Below, piece by piece: positions 39,729 through 50,724 of a stretch of DNA of 64,000 nt. The stretch comes from Saccharomyces uvarum. Taxonomy: Eukaryota > Ascomycota > Saccharomycetes > Saccharomycetales > Saccharomycetaceae. The notes under the pieces were generated by a model. It worked only from the letters and a program-made list of their open reading frames with translations, made no database searches and had not been told where the DNA came from. Position numbers and translations under genes: made by a program. Positions within the stretch are counted from its first letter, which is position 1. The number at the start of each line of letters is the position of its first letter. Where the stretch lies: positions 847,001 through 911,000 of the forward strand of contig OX365939.1 of assembly GCA_947243795.1 (NCBI GenBank), given 5' to 3'.

Positions 39729-41054
39729 ATGTCGGATTCCATTTTTGAACAGCCTTTTGTCTATTGTGGTGTTTGCCATAGAAGAACTTCTCATGGAGAC
39801 CCATTGAGACTAACTTCATGTGCTCATATTCTTTGCTCGCAGCATTCGCCGATGACATCGAAAGTGTGCCCCATATGCCATTCAAACGATATATCCATAA
39901 TTAAGCTTGTAGAATCTAAGCAATTGCCCACCGATATTAGGATATTTTTTGAACCATTGCCACCCCTTCTAGAAACATTGTACAATGTCTCTCAATTTCA
40001 ACTAAAGGGGCTTTCGAACCAATGCCAATACTACCAAAACCACTGCTTAAAATTGAGAGAAAAATGTGCAAGGCAGCAGCAGTTGTTGTATCAAGCCAAA
40101 GCAGAATTGGATTCTATGGCAGGACTGAAGAAAAGAATACAGGAATTAGAGACAGTATTAAAACACAGCAATATGTCACCCATGTCAATGGGTATCATGT
40201 CGACGAAAAACAATCATCAAAGTCATTATCAGCCCCCGCCTACGGTTGATTTGACAATCGATGATAATAGCCTAGAAGAATTTGAAGCCAAATCATTTAT
40301 CCAGAAACTGAAAAAAAACTCCTCTCTAAGAAATACTGCAAAAAATAACAACGGCTCAACTACCCCCTCTATGAACCATCATGTGAATAAAAATCAATCT
40401 CCCTATATCGAGACGTTGAAAAATCCAAGTAATAATAGCATTCCATCTCCTGATCTGAATCCAAGTGCAAACCATAACTTGCCCAACATTTCCACTATTG
40501 CAGAATCGACCAATGTAAACGGATTTTCATATTCCCCTATACATGTTGGAAAAGACTTTAATGGCAAGATCCAAAATTTCAATACTCCCACAAACAATGG
40601 CTCTTTATCTTCCAAGAACATATCTAGATTATCTTCAGCCTCTTTTCAACCATCTTCACCTTTGTCTTCATCATCTAGTAGGCTTATTTTACCGAATAAT
40701 AATCTTGAAGAATTGCATCATTTAAATACTCCTATGACGAGTACTTCCACTCAGTTCCCCTCAGCTTTAGAAAAATTGAAAATAACAAGGAAAAGAAACA
40801 ATACCATTAGTGGTTCGAATAGAATGACACAAAACTTAAGCTCACATATGAGAAGTGGTGGTCTTGCATTTTCGTCCTCGTCCAACTCGTTGCAACAAAG
40901 TAAGCTGCAGAAATCGAATTCGCTAAGGCGATCCAATTCAACTCAGCAGTTGTCCAATACACAGCTCAAAAATGACATTTCTCAACCTCCTAGATCAAGC
41001 AATACAGTTTTGGGTGGTGCCAAAAGAAATAATAAGTTCAGAAGAATAAGGTGA
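39729..41054 (+). CDS. CST9: Meiotic RING SUMO ligase Cst9/Zip3
   Basis: The protein has 441 residues. An N-terminal RING finger has ligands C13, C16, C31, H33, C36, H39, C47 and C50. A coiled coil follows at about 97-145. The C-terminal half is a long Ser/Asn-rich disordered region with basic clusters. Zip3 marks crossover-designated recombination sites, promotes SUMO modification and starts synaptonemal complex assembly with the other ZMM proteins. A URS1 element lies in its promoter. It is convergent with COX8. Confidence 0.94.
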   Translation: MSDSIFEQPFVYCGVCHRRTSHGDPLRLTSCAHILCSQHSPMTSKVCPICHSNDISIIKLVESKQLPTDIRIFFEPLPPLLETLYNVSQFQLKGLSNQCQYYQNHCLKLREKCARQQQLLYQAKAELDSMAGLKKRIQELETVLKHSNMSPMSMGIMSTKNNHQSHYQPPPTVDLTIDDNSLEEFEAKSFIQKLKKNSSLRNTAKNNNGSTTPSMNHHVNKNQSPYIETLKNPSNNSIPSPDLNPSANHNLPNISTIAESTNVNGFSYSPIHVGKDFNGKIQNFNTPTNNGSLSSKNISRLSSASFQPSSPLSSSSSRLILPNNNLEELHHLNTPMTSTSTQFPSALEKLKITRKRNNTISGSNRMTQNLSSHMRSGGLAFSSSSNSLQQSKLQKSNSLRRSNSTQQLSNTQLKNDISQPPRSSNTVLGGAKRNNKFRRIR

Positions 41055-41405
41055 GAAAAATGTGAGGATTCTACCACATAGCGTGGAAGAACAGCCCGCA
41101 AAGAGATAGAGATTGTTGTATTATAAAAAATATTGTATATTTTTTTAAATGTTTTACAATATAGTTATTATATATTTTTAAGTTATTTTTTTTAAATTCG
41201 TCGAATTATGTTCTTATTAGATCCTTTTCTCCTTGTCTCCTTGAAGACACACAAAAGAGGATTATGAATATATGAAAAGAAGGTTGTACAAATAAATAAA
41301 TGGCAATATGCGTGCCTAGGAGTAACTGAAGATATGCTCTGACACTTTCCTGATCGATTACATCATGTACACATATCTATTCTTCAAATTTTGTAAGGGT
41401 TTTTA
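41055..41405. other. Convergent CST9/COX8 3' intergenic region
   Basis: 351 bp of very AT-rich DNA with T and A runs and TATATA-type efficiency elements suitable for 3' end formation on both strands. No gene seen. Confidence 0.5.
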
Positions 41406-41642
41406 TTAAAAAGAACCAGACTTTTTCAACTGAACATAACAGGCAACAAATGGGATAGCAAATCCAACAGCGAAAAACCCAAAATGAGAAAGAGCGTAAG
41501 GTGTCTTTCTACCTTTGACTTTGAATGGAATATTCTCATAGACACCATCCTTGAAATGTACTGATCTTTTCATGATAATGGGTCTAGTCATAATATTGCT
41601 GCTTCTCTTGGCTGTCGTTCTAATCATTTGTTGACACAACAT
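41406..41642 (-). CDS. COX8: Cytochrome c oxidase subunit VIII
   Basis: The protein has 78 residues. It is a nuclear-encoded subunit of respiratory complex IV. The N-terminal part (MLCQQMIRTTAKRSSNIMTR) is a basic presequence. The mature part begins around VHFKDGVYENIPF and has one membrane span (FFAVGFAIPFVACYVQL). The open frame continues 15 codons upstream, but the ATG at 41642 gives the known N-terminus. A HAP-type CCAAT box lies about 200 bp upstream. Confidence 0.97.
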   Translation of the reverse strand: MLCQQMIRTTAKRSSNIMTRPIIMKRSVHFKDGVYENIPFKVKGRKTPYALSHFGFFAVGFAIPFVACYVQLKKSGSF

Positions 41643-41838
41643 TTTGTATTGAATATGGTTTCCTTTCTGTTTATTTGTTCTGTTCACTGTTTCCTCGACA
41701 AATTGGGGAACACGAACCTACCTGATAATTCTTATAAAACAATAAGCAAACACAATGGGCTCTTCAATTGCCAGCCTTTATTTTCTCTTTTTCTTAGTCC
41801 CCTAGCTCTTCCGTAAACACCGAACACTTTCTCTCACA

Positions 41839-41846
41839 TGATTGGT
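41839..41846. promoter_or_regulatory. Hap2/3/4/5-type CCAAT box for COX8
   Basis: TGATTGGT fits the HAP complex consensus TNATTGGY. It lies about 200 bp upstream of the COX8 ATG and on the 3' side of VPS33. The HAP complex activates respiratory genes on non-fermentable carbon. Confidence 0.55.
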
Positions 41847-41921
41847 GCAAAAACACCTTTCGAAAAAAAGGTGTTAAATACATTGGCATATACAAAATTT
41901 ATCGAATTTGTTATATAATGA

Positions 41922-44000
41922 TTAAGATATGGAGTTCATAATTCTATCCCCATTGGTCAAGCCATCAGCAATGATGATAAACCTCTTGTTAATGCCTTTT
42001 TTACCCAGCCGTTTTTGCAAATGCTTTAATGTGGCTATTTCACCCATTGTTACACCGCCCAGGAACACTACAAGCGCAATATCTTCAGCGGCACGAAATG
42101 CTCCCTTAGAACTGTCTATTGAATACTGTCTCTTGTTATTCTTGATGCTTGCATTGATCTTTTTGGAAACGGTGTCAGGGATCCACTTACTCTCTTCGAT
42201 TGTTTGCGGATCTCCATATAGTTGTTCGATCAGATCTTCGGTCTGAGAAATCTTGGGCTCTCTTGATAGAATGAAAGGTTGTTGTGAAGAATAATTATGG
42301 AACAGTACGGATCTATCATATAGCATTTGAACCAGCCTCGTGGTCAATGGTATCACACCACTATAAGCAAAGGTAGCTTCTATAAACTCTTCTTTTTCAG
42401 TTGTAGTTTTACCTGTATCATGTTCATCTTCCACAGGCACAGTATTGAGCCACTGTGAAATATATCGGTATTCTTTTTGTAACCTTGTAAGCTTGCTTGC
42501 AGTGACATGCAAATCTGATTTTCCAGTTTTGCTGGTGAAAAACCCTAACTCAGCCAAGGATTCCAGCTGAAAACATTTTTCAATCCCCCAAGAGTCAATC
42601 ATAAAGGTCTTCAAATCTTCATAATCCTTCTCTCGAAGCGAATTCTTACAAAGGGATAATAAACAGATTAATCTCAAAATCTTCTTTTGATCGACTTCGT
42701 ACTCATACTGTAATTCCATTATAATGTCTTCAATATCTTTATTGAGTGTGTTTCCCATCAGAATTTCCAATTCTAACTCTAAGATCTTATTGAAGGAACC
42801 ATATTCTTCAGTCTCCACTACTTTCAAAACGTCAGATGATAAGGTCGTGTGATTCTTTAAAAACGTTTGCCTTTGTTGCAATGAACCCAAAGAATCAACA
42901 AACTCCTTAATTTCATGTACGCTCTCGGCCTTGTGCCTTGTATCGTATTGGGTTTGCAATTCCTTTGCTAGTCTGTTTAGTTGGGGTCCAACGGATCCAA
43001 AATTCAAAAACTTCAGATCATTCCATATCGCATCTTCTTTGTAACTGAAATTTATGTCCTTCTCTTTAACCTTTAGTCCCGAATTGAACTCGTATAGATC
43101 GTCCAATAATCCTGCATACGTAAGTTGGGTCAGCAATGGGGTTATAGGATCAATATTTCTTTCCAGGACAATCATGTCCATTTCTAATCCGCAATTAGTT
43201 CGTTCGCCATAAAGTGTACCTTTTATGAACAAATCGTTTTCTGTTTGTTGTTCGTCAATTCGTTTCTTCAGAAGGTGACTAAATCTCTTTGACAGATTAC
43301 CTATAGACACCACATTAGTTATAATACTATCAGTTTCAAAGACCAAACTTCGCAAGCAATTCACCATATTATCAACTAGTATCGACTCTGTGGCGTTTTG
43401 TAAAGAACGTAACTTGGGAGTATACATATTTACATTTTCCATGTTATAAAGAGAATGACTCAATAAAACATTGTCATCGATCTGTGGAAACGGTAAAAGT
43501 TCCCAAGGATAAAGAAAATATTCGCTCGATATTTCCTTTAATTGAGAATCAATGACATTAGGGAAATGTGGCTTTGTAATTTCTGAGCTACGTTCGTCCA
43601 TCTGCCATTGCTCTGAATTCTTAGAATATTTCGGAAAAGAGGTTTTCCACTGACAATATACTATATGTAATGGCGATAGGTTATGCTTTTCAGCGGTATC
43701 GAGTAATCCTGGGGGAATTTGTAGAGATGTTCTAACGTCAATAAGAAAGACTAGATCCATTCGTGGAACGGTGCCTAGCGCACCAGATGAATCGTCACTT
43801 AGTTGATCATCGAGAAGAGTAATTTTTCTTACAGGCGTCGATTGAGTCAATTCTTGGAAAGTCAGCAAACTATTGAGTATGGGCAGAAAGCTAGGTTGAA
43901 CCACAAGTATTTGATCATTTTGAGATATTTCATTCAAGATACCATACAAACCATCCGCATTGGCCGGCGAAAACTTTTTAGTATTCCAAAATTTGTTCAT
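41922..44000 (-). CDS. VPS33: Sec1/Munc18 protein Vps33
   Basis: The protein has 692 residues. It is an SM-family protein, the SNARE-binding subunit of the HOPS and CORVET tethering complexes at vacuole and endosome. Sec1 family features include LEMDMIVLERNIDPITPLLTQLTYAGLLDD in the middle and VVFLGGVTMGEIATLKHLQ near the C-terminus. Length and ends (MNKFWNTKKF, RIMNSIS) match the yeast protein. It is in tandem with AFG2 and COX8, all on the minus strand. Confidence 0.97.
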   Translation of the reverse strand: MNKFWNTKKFSPANADGLYGILNEISQNDQILVVQPSFLPILNSLLTFQELTQSTPVRKITLLDDQLSDDSSGALGTVPRMDLVFLIDVRTSLQIPPGLLDTAEKHNLSPLHIVYCQWKTSFPKYSKNSEQWQMDERSSEITKPHFPNVIDSQLKEISSEYFLYPWELLPFPQIDDNVLLSHSLYNMENVNMYTPKLRSLQNATESILVDNMVNCLRSLVFETDSIITNVVSIGNLSKRFSHLLKKRIDEQQTENDLFIKGTLYGERTNCGLEMDMIVLERNIDPITPLLTQLTYAGLLDDLYEFNSGLKVKEKDINFSYKEDAIWNDLKFLNFGSVGPQLNRLAKELQTQYDTRHKAESVHEIKEFVDSLGSLQQRQTFLKNHTTLSSDVLKVVETEEYGSFNKILELELEILMGNTLNKDIEDIIMELQYEYEVDQKKILRLICLLSLCKNSLREKDYEDLKTFMIDSWGIEKCFQLESLAELGFFTSKTGKSDLHVTASKLTRLQKEYRYISQWLNTVPVEDEHDTGKTTTEKEEFIEATFAYSGVIPLTTRLVQMLYDRSVLFHNYSSQQPFILSREPKISQTEDLIEQLYGDPQTIEESKWIPDTVSKKINASIKNNKRQYSIDSSKGAFRAAEDIALVVFLGGVTMGEIATLKHLQKRLGKKGINKRFIIIADGLTNGDRIMNSIS

Positions 44001-44223
44001 TAAGAAACAATTGAATAACCTCGAGGAATAACAATGCCTGAGGTTTATATCCTTTCATTTACATTTTATATCAACTGATCTGCCAAGATAGAAATAATTT
44101 CAACTGTATGTTCCCTTTATAAGTTCATCTAAATAAACGTGTAGAGTGATTAGAGTAACTTCATGTATTATACTTTCTATCTATCATTATTGAATTTACA
44201 AAAAAAACTACATTTCATTATAT

Positions 44224-46566
44224 TCAAGAGGATGAACCGCTTCTGAGAGCAAACCCTTCATAGTACGAAAGCATTTCTGGAGTGATTCCCCTTGAAATTC
44301 CTTTAAATGCTTTTTCAAAATGGCTTAATTCCACCTTTGTGACATCTAAATCTTCCATGATAGCAGACAGTCCAGATTCTTGGCAGAGTAATACAACTTC
44401 GGCCCCGGAATATCCCTCTGTGCGACGTGCCAGTTCTTGCAGATCAATTCCGGATTCTTCGATATTAAATTTCTTCGTGCACTTCTTCAGGATCTCTAAA
44501 CGGGCATTTACGTCTGGTGGGCCAACATAAATGTGTCTATCTAATCTGCCAGGTCTTAAAAGAGCAGAATCTATCTCATCAGGCCTATTTGTTGCCGCTA
44601 CAATGACAACACCCTTTAACTCTTCAACACCGTCAATTTCGTTAAGTAGAGACGTCAAGACATGACTAGCTGCAGAAGTAGACCCTCCGTCTCTATCAGG
44701 AGACAAAGCATCAATTTCATCAAAAAAAATAATACTAGGTGCTGCAGAACGTGCTTTACGAAATATCTCTCTTATAGCTCTTTCAGATTCACCTACATAC
44801 TTGTTAAAGACTTCAGGACCTTTCACAGCTAAGAAGTTGATACCTGATTCCGTAGCTAGAGCTTTTGCAGTTAAAGTCTTGGAACATCCCGGTGGCCCAT
44901 AAAGTAAGACACCCTTTGGCGCAGTAATTCCTAGCCTGGCAAAAGTTTCAGATGCTTCTAAGGGCAATTGTATCATTTCTTTCATTTTTGTTTTCAGCTC
45001 TTCTTGGCCACCAATGTCAGACCAGTAGACTTTCGGCATTTCCAAAAAGATTTCTCTCATCGCACTAGGTCTGATGTCTACCATTGCACATTCTACATCC
45101 TTTAATGTAACCTTCAAGGAAAACTTATCGATATTTGCATCCGTTCCCAGTCCCCGTTGAATTGTTTTCATAACAGATTCCCTGCAGAGAGCGGTTAAAT
45201 CGGCACCGACGTAACCATGCGTTTTAGAGGCGATGAGCTTGATCGCTTCTGAATCTAAGGAGTGACGATCTGGGGACATCCTTGAAAACTGCTTAGTCAA
45301 AATGTCAAATCTGGCTTCAACATCTGGTATACCAATTTCAACTTCTTGATCAAACCTACCAGGCCTTCTCAAAGCTGGGTCAACGGAGTTAGGTCTATTT
45401 GTAGCAGCAATTACTACCAATCTGCCCGCAGCGCCCATTCCATCCATTAGCGTTAATAGAGTAGCCACAACTCTACTTTCAACTTCACCAGAGTCATCGT
45501 TTGCTCTATTTGGAGCTATGGAATCTATTTCGTCAATGAAAATAATCGAAGGTTGATATTTTCTAGCTTCATTGAAAATGTCTCTTAATGCGGCTTCGGT
45601 TTCTCCAAGATATTTGGAGACAATCGAAGGGCCGTTAATAGTCAAGACGTGTGCATTAGAAGTATTGGCAACAACTCTTAGCAACATCGTTTTACCAGTA
45701 CCCGGGGGACCATGGAGTAGTATGCCTCGAGGTGGAGAAACACCAAAACTACTAAACAATGTTGGTTGGTGAAGAGGTATGTCTATAGCACTTTTCAGTG
45801 ATTCAATTTCTTTGCGTAAACCACCTACTGCTGTGTAAGATATTGGCTCAGGAAGATTATATTTCCGATTTGCTTGCATTTCTTTGGTGAAAGTGATATG
45901 CGTAGAACCTTTTCGGAATAAAACAGGTGGGGAAAGATAAATTTGGCCCTCTAGCATACCATATGCTACGTCTGAGTTAAGATCTATTTGGTTGACGTCG
46001 GGGAGTGAATCGTCGGTTGCATCTGTAATAATAATGTCAATACTTTCATCGTCTGTTTTCGTCTTTACGTTGTGAAAGATCATTCCAGGCATTATAATTC
46101 CGCAATCATCAAATAGTTTCTGAATCACTTTCTCCTCGATGCATTCCAAAATGTCACATCCTTGTAGAGACCCTATCGCAACTTTCGTGGCATAAGGTGG
46201 TTGCACTTGAGCCTTTTTTATCTCTAGACGGTCACCGAGAATCATATTTCCAACTGATCGTATGGAATTGGATAGAGTGATGACATTAACAGGATGTGTT
46301 CCTTCATCACCCGCTCTAGCTGTTACCAAGATTCCATTTTCCCCGACTTTACAGACGGTACAAAAAGATCCTGGAGTTATCTCTAGTGCGGATAGTACAT
46401 TCGGGTGAATATATGCAGTACATGTTTCCTTTCCATGATCTCTCGAGGGGTGCGGTCTAGTAATAAATTCAGTCGGAAGTTTAAATTTTGCTGCTTTTGA
46501 GTCAGCTGCACTAGTGCCGCCAGATGACTTTTTTTTCGAATTAGATGAACTAGATTTAGGAGCCAT
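44224..46566 (-). CDS. AFG2: AAA ATPase Afg2/Drg1
   Basis: The protein has 780 residues. It is a type II AAA+ hexamer that releases Rlp24 from cytoplasmic pre-60S particles, the first cytoplasmic maturation step. An N-terminal CDC48-like domain (about 35-245) is followed by two AAA modules. D1 has Walker A GPPGTGKT at 286-293 and Walker [14 protein letters not shown]2 has GPPGCSKT at 557-564 and [12 protein letters not shown]. The Cys-Ser in the D2 P-loop replaces the usual Thr-Gly, as in other Afg2/SPATA5 proteins. A low-complexity Ser/Lys N-terminus precedes the domains. The promoter has PAC and RRPE elements. Confidence 0.97.
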   Translation of the reverse strand: MAPKSSSSNSKKKSSGGTSAADSKAAKFKLPTEFITRPHPSRDHGKETCTAYIHPNVLSALEITPGSFCTVCKVGENGILVTARAGDEGTHPVNVITLSNSIRSVGNMILGDRLEIKKAQVQPPYATKVAIGSLQGCDILECIEEKVIQKLFDDCGIIMPGMIFHNVKTKTDDESIDIIITDATDDSLPDVNQIDLNSDVAYGMLEGQIYLSPPVLFRKGSTHITFTKEMQANRKYNLPEPISYTAVGGLRKEIESLKSAIDIPLHQPTLFSSFGVSPPRGILLHGPPGTGKTMLLRVVANTSNAHVLTINGPSIVSKYLGETEAALRDIFNEARKYQPSIIFIDEIDSIAPNRANDDSGEVESRVVATLLTLMDGMGAAGRLVVIAATNRPNSVDPALRRPGRFDQEVEIGIPDVEARFDILTKQFSRMSPDRHSLDSEAIKLIASKTHGYVGADLTALCRESVMKTIQRGLGTDANIDKFSLKVTLKDVECAMVDIRPSAMREIFLEMPKVYWSDIGGQEELKTKMKEMIQLPLEASETFARLGITAPKGVLLYGPPGCSKTLTAKALATESGINFLAVKGPEVFNKYVGESERAIREIFRKARSAAPSIIFFDEIDALSPDRDGGSTSAASHVLTSLLNEIDGVEELKGVVIVAATNRPDEIDSALLRPGRLDRHIYVGPPDVNARLEILKKCTKKFNIEESGIDLQELARRTEGYSGAEVVLLCQESGLSAIMEDLDVTKVELSHFEKAFKGISRGITPEMLSYYEGFALRSGSSS

Positions 46567-46640
46567 TTTTTTCTGATATCTTCAAACACCTAGGCTTTAC
46601 TCGTTCGAAGCTTTTGTTTACATGCTATGTGTGTCAGTTA

Positions 46641-46672
46641 GCGATGAGATCGTTAAACAATTAAAAATTTTC
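46641..46672 (+). promoter_or_regulatory. PAC and RRPE elements of the AFG2 promoter
   Basis: GCGATGAG at 46641-46648 is a PAC core and AAAAATTTTC at 46663-46672 is an RRPE core. They lie 75 and 97 bp upstream of the AFG2 ATG. This paired arrangement is the hallmark of yeast ribosome-biogenesis promoters (Pbf1/Dot6 at PAC, Stb3 at RRPE). Confidence 0.75.
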
Positions 46673-46860
46673 TACTGGTTTCCGTCCGCACAAATGAAAA
46701 AGTATAAAAATAAACAAAAATCCAAAGATAATAACAACCATAAGTATTTGTATATGTTCAAATGTACCTATATTAGCACATAATCCATTAACATTAACGC
46801 TTATACATTCCCAACAATCAAAGGCTTTTAAGACTTTAAATCCAAAAAACCATAAACTAT

Positions 46861-49800
46861 TTACAGGTACAGACTAGCAGCGAAGACAATATCTCTCTTG
46901 ATTAATTCTTGAGCTCTGCTCATTTTCATATGTAGTGTAGAATTACCAATAATAATGGACGCAGTCTTAACTTCACGGCAAATTTCATCCAGCCATGTAA
47001 TCACTCTGACCACGGTACCTTCGGCTTCAGGGCTCATTTCCATGATTTCTTTAAACGATAAACCACGAGCCCATTCATACACAACATTCATCATAGCAAA
47101 TCTCTTTCTATCCAAGAACTCTGCTTCATCCTGAGTTAATGGAATTTGGTGTGTACTGAAAACGCCAAGCATTTCCTTGTAAATCTCTTCAATTTTTTGT
47201 TTACCCTTTGCTAGCCTTGGTGTGACTATGGGGGGTTCTTCTTCCCTTGTTTTCCCTTCGTAAACAAACACCGATAATAAGGCGACTATTTCTTCAGGTT
47301 CAAAACTTCCCAGGAAATTGTCCAAAATCAACTCAGTTAGAACCAATTCATAACCAGAATTGATTTCGCACGCCACTCTACCTTTTAATAACACATTATG
47401 ATTCTGATCGATAAACCCAGTGTCTTTCAGAACAGCTAGTCTCTTTTCATAATCAGGTAGAAGACTCAAGTTTTGGTCAGACATTAAATGATACAATTCT
47501 TTAATCTTGTTTTCTGTTGCATATGCCTTGTACCTCGGAACAATATGTTCGCTTAAAGCAGGGCACTTGATGCTTTTTAGTCCAAATATCTCATCTCTAA
47601 TGTTTGTACGGTCCAGCAGTATTTGATGGATTTTCAAACCTTGCTTCTCAATATTGATTGCCTCCTTGAGTGTTTTTCCTTCTAAAATGTTATTGATCTC
47701 GGCCTTGAATTCATTAAGGGCGGTGACGTCCTTCTTCATTACCTTACCTAATGGAGCGGCAAACTTGCGCTTCGTGATTACCTCAATAGCGGTTACAGGG
47801 ACTTCTTCCATGTAAAAATCGGCTTTCTCAAACTTGGGGAAATTCCTCTTTCTGTACCCGTCCGCTTTTGGAAAGTATATTAAATGATTTGGTTTACCAT
47901 TTGGAAGTGTGAATGCTTTTGTAAACGTCATAATTACACAAACGGCATCCTTTAACGAAACTTTGAATATGAACCCCAGCTTGAGACAATCGTTGGTATC
48001 TCTAAACGCAACGAGTCTTCCTTCTTTCAAGATATGTAGAATTGAAGAAGATTTGACCATTTCTTGCATTAGGTTCACTGTTGCCTCTTTGTAATTTAGC
48101 ATTAATTCTAAGAACCTTTCGATATCATTATCACAGATCTCACAACTCTTATATTCTATAGTTTGTAATTCTCCTTGCAATAGCTTGATTTGTTTTTCAT
48201 GCTCTGGTTGCAAAGTTTCCTTGGCATTTTCACTAAAAGAATATTTAATCATTTCTTCCACTCTCAATGCTTCAATTCTCAAAAGGTTCAAGATCATATT
48301 ATATGTCAGTCTGAACTGGGATTGCAACCTTGTTGGAACACCCATAGTCACTTCTTTGAATGTAGTGATAGATAGAGGAGAATTGTACGCCATGACGATG
48401 ACTGTCCCAGTAGAATCTAAACCTCTCCGACCAGCCCTACCAGCCATTTGAGTAAACTCACCTGGGGTTAATTCTCTCAAACCATTTCCGTCATGCTTAC
48501 GAATGCTGCTGAAAACAACAGTCCTAGTGGGTAAGTTCAAACCCATGGCAAATGTTTCTGTGGCAAACAAAACTTTAATAAACCCTTTAGAAAATAATAT
48601 TTCGATTAATTCTTTGACAATAGGTAATAACCCACCATGATGAACAGCTATACCACGTTCCAGCAACGATCTAATTTTGAGAATTTGAGGCAAATCTCTA
48701 TCCTCTTTTTTCAAACGAGTAATAGATTTTTCGATAAACATATGGATTTGTGACTTTTCCTTATTGTTACAGAAGTTAATCCCTTCAAGCCAATCAGCAT
48801 ATTCTTCACATCTCTTCTTACTAAATACGAAAACAACCATGGGTAGCAATTCCTTTTTTCTTAGGTAGTTAACAAGTTCGGGCCATGTTTTTTTAGAAGG
48901 ACCATCTTGGGTAAAAAACTTACGTTTATTCGAGCCAATTGCGCCAGCACCTCTTGAGCCTCCACGGTTAGCACCTCCGCGTGTCGAATTGCCACGGCCC
49001 CCTCTTCCGCCCCGAGCATTAGTTCCACCACGTCCACCTCTTGCTGTAGAGCCTCCTCTTCCATTATCCGTCTTTGGAGGAGCTCCCTTTGCACTATCTC
49101 CATTTAAGATCTCTTTATGTTTCCTGAAATTGGCGTCCAGAAATTCTGAGTTTGGATTGATCACTGGTATCAACTCCTTTTTGGTCCATATATTTATTTC
49201 TAACGGAACGGGCCTTTTAGGAGTAGAAATGACATAAATATTTTTCTGCTTTGTTCTTCCAATCCAATTGGCAAATTCATACGTGTTTGGAACGGTCGCT
49301 GATAACAAGATAAATTTGACGTGCTGAGGAAGCATAATGATGACTTCTTCCCAAACAACACCACGGTCTTGATCGTTAACGTAGTGAACTTCATCAAAAA
49401 TAACAAACTCCACATCTCTTATCAGATCGGCACCTCTGTAAAGCATCGAACGTAAAATTTCTGTGGTCATAATCAAACAGTTTGCATCGGGATTGATTTG
49501 CACATCACCCGTGATCAACCCAATATCTACATCGTTAAAAGTTTCCTTAAAGTCTCTGAACTTTTGATTAGATAAAGCTTTAATAGGTGATGTGTAAATA
49601 GTCTTGGTCATGTTTCTGTGTGCCATGGCAATTGCATATTCCGCAACTACAGTTTTACCAGCAGATGTGTGCGCTGCGACAAAAACAGAGTCGCCTTGCT
49701 CGAGATGATAAACAGCTTCCTTCTGGAACGTATCCAGTTCAAAAGGCCACGTCCTGGCAGGATTAGGAATTAATTCATCAAAGTTTTCAATTTTATGGTT

Positions 49801-50724
49801 CAAATCGACAACATGAGCCCATTCCTTCTTTACCGTGACATTCTTAGAAATTGCCTTTGTTCTGCCAAAGTCAATACCAATTGGTAATAGTTCATCGATC
49901 TCTGCATCTTCAGCATTACTAGTTGTTGTTTCTTCGGTAGCTTCCTCTATAATTTCTTCAGAGAGTGTTTTATTGGAGCTTTCCTCCGACTTCACCTTTG
50001 CTTCGTATATCTCCATCTTGATGTCCAATTCATTATCAATTTCGTCAAGTTGTTTCAATTCTTTCAATTCTCCGTTTTTGTCCTCATTATCCACAACGGT
50101 ATTGACTGGTGTGATACCTCTTTCCATGCCATCTGGAATGTCAAATAAACCTTGACCATCCTTGTGCAGTAGTTTGGTGGCGTTGGCCATTGCCGATGTG
50201 CCATTTTGTTCCGAACCTGTTTTGACGGATTTCATGGGAATACCACCTGGAGTGAAGGGCAATTGCGCGGTGGAACCTCTTACTGAGTTTTGGTTATGAT
50301 TGATACTTCTGGTAATTGATAGCGAGTTTGATGCATTGGCACTCGCAATTTCCTTCAGATTAACCTCTTCTTTATAGCCTGAGATTTTACCTTCTAGGCC
50401 TGTTCTTTTGAACTGATATGATGTTCTATTAATAGGGTTAGGAATTTTCAACAGTTCCTTGTAGTCCAACTTATCAGAATGATCGTCTAAAAAGTTCATT
50501 TTTGGGACGTCTTGGACCATATCTAATAAGCTCCAAGGAAGGACATTTGAAGGCTTCAAAAATCTATCTCTTATGGTGTCATTGGCGTGTTCTGAATTGT
50601 CACTGCTCCCAAGATCTAATTTGGTGATACGATCTTCGAAAAGCTCCACATCTGCATCATTAGTAATTTCCTTTAAAGATTTGTAGAGTTCCTGGATAGA
50701 ACTGGTACTAAATCCCTCCGACAT
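46861..50724 (-). CDS. SKI2: Ski2 RNA helicase of the cytoplasmic exosome
   Basis: The protein has 1287 residues, the known yeast length. It is a DExH helicase. Walker A AHTSAGKT is at 351-358 and the DEVH box at 444-447. Helicase C is followed by the rRNA-processing arch and the DSHCT C-terminal domain. With Ski3 and Ski8 it feeds mRNAs, including ribosome-bound ones, into the exosome for 3'-5' decay and antiviral defence. An Arg/Gly-rich insertion at about 550-600 (repeated RGG) lies between the RecA domains. It is on the same strand as AFG2 and BDF1. Confidence 0.98.
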   Translation of the reverse strand: MSEGFSTSSIQELYKSLKEITNDADVELFEDRITKLDLGSSDNSEHANDTIRDRFLKPSNVLPWSLLDMVQDVPKMNFLDDHSDKLDYKELLKIPNPINRTSYQFKRTGLEGKISGYKEEVNLKEIASANASNSLSITRSINHNQNSVRGSTAQLPFTPGGIPMKSVKTGSEQNGTSAMANATKLLHKDGQGLFDIPDGMERGITPVNTVVDNEDKNGELKELKQLDEIDNELDIKMEIYEAKVKSEESSNKTLSEEIIEEATEETTTSNAEDAEIDELLPIGIDFGRTKAISKNVTVKKEWAHVVDLNHKIENFDELIPNPARTWPFELDTFQKEAVYHLEQGDSVFVAAHTSAGKTVVAEYAIAMAHRNMTKTIYTSPIKALSNQKFRDFKETFNDVDIGLITGDVQINPDANCLIMTTEILRSMLYRGADLIRDVEFVIFDEVHYVNDQDRGVVWEEVIIMLPQHVKFILLSATVPNTYEFANWIGRTKQKNIYVISTPKRPVPLEINIWTKKELIPVINPNSEFLDANFRKHKEILNGDSAKGAPPKTDNGRGGSTARGGRGGTNARGGRGGRGNSTRGGANRGGSRGAGAIGSNKRKFFTQDGPSKKTWPELVNYLRKKELLPMVVFVFSKKRCEEYADWLEGINFCNNKEKSQIHMFIEKSITRLKKEDRDLPQILKIRSLLERGIAVHHGGLLPIVKELIEILFSKGFIKVLFATETFAMGLNLPTRTVVFSSIRKHDGNGLRELTPGEFTQMAGRAGRRGLDSTGTVIVMAYNSPLSITTFKEVTMGVPTRLQSQFRLTYNMILNLLRIEALRVEEMIKYSFSENAKETLQPEHEKQIKLLQGELQTIEYKSCEICDNDIERFLELMLNYKEATVNLMQEMVKSSSILHILKEGRLVAFRDTNDCLKLGFIFKVSLKDAVCVIMTFTKAFTLPNGKPNHLIYFPKADGYRKRNFPKFEKADFYMEEVPVTAIEVITKRKFAAPLGKVMKKDVTALNEFKAEINNILEGKTLKEAINIEKQGLKIHQILLDRTNIRDEIFGLKSIKCPALSEHIVPRYKAYATENKIKELYHLMSDQNLSLLPDYEKRLAVLKDTGFIDQNHNVLLKGRVACEINSGYELVLTELILDNFLGSFEPEEIVALLSVFVYEGKTREEEPPIVTPRLAKGKQKIEEIYKEMLGVFSTHQIPLTQDEAEFLDRKRFAMMNVVYEWARGLSFKEIMEMSPEAEGTVVRVITWLDEICREVKTASIIIGNSTLHMKMSRAQELIKRDIVFAASLYL

